A stretch of 64,000 nt of DNA from Halolamina pelagica (GTDB lineage Archaea; Halobacteriota; Halobacteria; Halobacteriales; Haloferacaceae). This document shows, piece after piece, positions 62,395 to 64,000 of this stretch. The stretch lies in assembly GCF_001307315.1 (NCBI RefSeq), contig NZ_LGUC01000001.1, positions 2,232,001-2,296,000 on the forward strand, written 5' to 3'. A model generated the notes under the pieces. The model was not told the origin of the DNA. It did not search any database and worked only from the letters and a program-made list of their open reading frames with translations. A program made the translations under genes and the position numbers. Position 1 is the first letter of the stretch. Each line of letters opens with the position of its first letter.

Positions 62395-63978
62395 GGCGTT
62401 CTCGCCGGTCCACGGCCACAGCGCCCGACCGTACGACTGGGTCGGCGCCTGGAGCGGGAAGCGCGCCGAACTCTCCCCGGACCGCGTCGGCCTCGTCGAC
62501 GACACGACGGGGCGGGAGTTCACCTACGCCGACCTCGACGCCCGCGCGAACCGGACCGCCCGCCTGCTCAGGACCCACGGCGTCGAAGACGGCGAGCGCG
62601 TGGCGGTCGTCTCCCGGAACCGGCCCGCGCTGGTCGACCTCTTTTTCGCCTGCGGGAAGACCGGCGGCGTGTTGGCGCCCCTGTCGCACCGACTCGCTCC
62701 GGGGGAGTTGGGCGAACTGCTCGCGAACGTGGACCCGGCGCTGCTGGTCGTCGAGGCGCCGTTCGTGGCGGCCGTCGACGACGCGCTCGCCAGCGTCGAT
62801 CTGGACGCGACGGTCCGCGCGCTGCCAGCCGAGGGCGAGCAGGAGGCAGCGGTCGACTACCCCTCGCTCCTCGAGGAGCGACCTGCCGACGATTCGCCGG
62901 TCGAGACGGCCGACCTCTCGATGGACGATCCGGCGCTGTTCCTCCACACCGGCGGCTCGACCGGGGTTCCGAAAGAGACCGTGCTGACCCACGGCGGCCT
63001 GCTCTGGAACTCCTTCAACACGATCACCGCGTGGGGGCTGCGCGAGGACGACACCACGCCGATGGTGTTCCCGATGTTCCACACCGGCGGCTGGAACGTG
63101 CTCACGCTGCCGCTGTTCCACATGGGCGGGACGGTCGTGATCGCTCGGGAGTTCGACCCCAGTGAAGTCCTTCGGCTGGTCGAGTCGACGCGGGCGTCGG
63201 TGCTCGTCGCCGTGCCAGCCGTCCTGCGGATGATGACCGAACACGACGACTGGGAGACCACCGATCTCTCGTCGCTGCGGTTCGCCAAGTCCGGCGGCGG
63301 CCCCTGTCGCGACGCGGTGCTTCGGGCGTGGTGGGACCGCGGCGTCGACCTCTCACAGGGGTACGGTCTCACCGAGTGCGGCCCGAACAACTTCACGATG
63401 CCCGACAGCTGGCCCCGGGAGAAAGCCGACAGCGTCGGCGTGCCCGCGATGCACGTCGACGCCCGGGTCGTCGACGATAGCGGCGAGGAAGTCGAAGAGG
63501 GCGAGGTGGGCGAGCTCGAACTCGCCTCGCCCCACGCTGCCGACCGGTACTGGGGGAACGAGGCGGAGACCCGGGAGACGTTCGGCCCGACGGGCGACGC
63601 CGACGGCGGCTGGGTCTCGACGGGCGATCTCGTGCGCGTCGACGAGGCGGGGTACTACTACATCGAGGGACGGAAGAAGAACATGTTCGTCTCCGGCGGC
63701 GAGAACGTCTACCCCGCCGCCGTCGAGAACGCCCTCACCGACCACAGGAAGGTCGAAGAGGCGGTCGTGATCCCCATCCCCGACGAGACGTGGGGGAGGT
63801 CGGGAAGGCGGTAGTCGTGGGCGACGAGTCGCTGACACTGTCGGAGCTGACCGAGTTCCTCGACGGCCGGCTGGCGTCGTTCAAACACCCGAAGGCGCTG
63901 GCGTTCGTCGACGAGATGCCGACCTCCGGGCCGTCGAAGATCGACCGCAGCGCGGTCGACGATCGGTTCGGGGAGTAG
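62384..63978 (+). CDS. AMP-forming acyl-CoA synthetase-like enzyme (frameshifted)
   Basis: About 531 aa with one base added in the G5 run at 63792-63796, joining IPIPDETWG to EVGKAVVVGDESLTLSEL. The P-loop-like motif is HTGGSTGVPKETVLTHGG near residue 190, the A5 motif is GYGLTECGPNNF, A8 is GWVSTGDLVRVDEAGYYYIEGR, and the final lysine motif is SGPSKIDR. These define an ANL-superfamily ligase activating carboxylic acids with ATP and coupling them to CoA. Substrate probably a fatty or aromatic acid. With the MaoC-like gene it suggests a small acid-degradation group. Confidence 0.88.
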
Positions 63979-64000
63979 GCAGGCAAGACGGGAGGGGGAG

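Noticed and set aside
1100..63796. Programmed frameshifting or true pseudogenes as the explanation for the broken genes
   Set aside because: Thirteen breaks in unrelated genes, always a single lost base in a G/C run and including rpo11, fit a technical cause better than biology.

Overview
The window is a haloarchaeal chromosome segment. The flanks are very GC-rich and acidic in coding bias, and carry archaeal markers: TFE-alpha, Rpo11, archaeal pantoate kinase, GHMP-type shikimate kinase, aTrm56, MptA, TrmB-type regulation and many haloarchaea-specific small DUF proteins. Core genes fill about 1-9.1 kb and 46.7-64 kb. Between them sits a visibly more AT-rich integrated element of about 37.6 kb.

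Left core (1-9143): C-terminus of an NCS2 permease, a Trm112-like protein, a BsuPI-like protein, an NAD-dependent sugar epimerase, trm56, tfe with DUF2110, a lipoprotein, hisF, rpo11, pantoate kinase, shikimate kinase and chorismate mutase. Right core (46.8-64 kb): small membrane and DUF proteins, a DUF255 thioredoxin-like protein, TrmB-like regulator, mptA, a 71-bp tandem repeat, FAD oxidoreductases, a CNNM/CBS transporter-like protein, two methyltransferases, hisD, a cold-shock protein, a MaoC dehydratase, an alpha/beta hydrolase and an acyl-CoA synthetase-like enzyme.

The element (about 9102-46681) is inserted in the 3' end of the chorismate mutase gene. The host 3' end is stranded at 46674-46706, and the element supplies an in-frame, differently coded replacement at 9102-9143. 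Near the left end are a tyrosine integrase, a stand-alone integrase N-domain and a DNA-binding partner. Next come small regulators, zinc proteins and a 594-aa candidate replication protein (18.8-20.6 kb).

The cargo is defence-like. The first block (21.4-32.4 kb) is a four-gene minus-strand operon: DUF499 ATPase, a small partner, DUF1156 DNA methylase, and a PLD-SNF2 helicase, with a PD-(D/E)XK-like nuclease facing it. This matches the helicase-methylase-ATPase (Hma-like) type. The second block (39.6-44.8 kb) is an overlapping plus-strand operon: a membrane protein, an unknown protein, a Panacea-like protein, a Rad50/SMC-like zinc-hook ATPase and a RecB/Cas4-like nuclease. I recognise no named system with exactly this content, so it is the best candidate for something undescribed. 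Several membrane-anchored proteins, an Mre11-like remnant, a winged-helix two-gene cassette and a large inverted repeat lie around it.

Thirteen places in ten otherwise good genes, including the essential rpo11, need exactly one extra G or C in a G/C run to restore the frame. The pattern points to homopolymer undercalling in the assembly rather than real gene decay, so frameshifted genes are annotated across the break.
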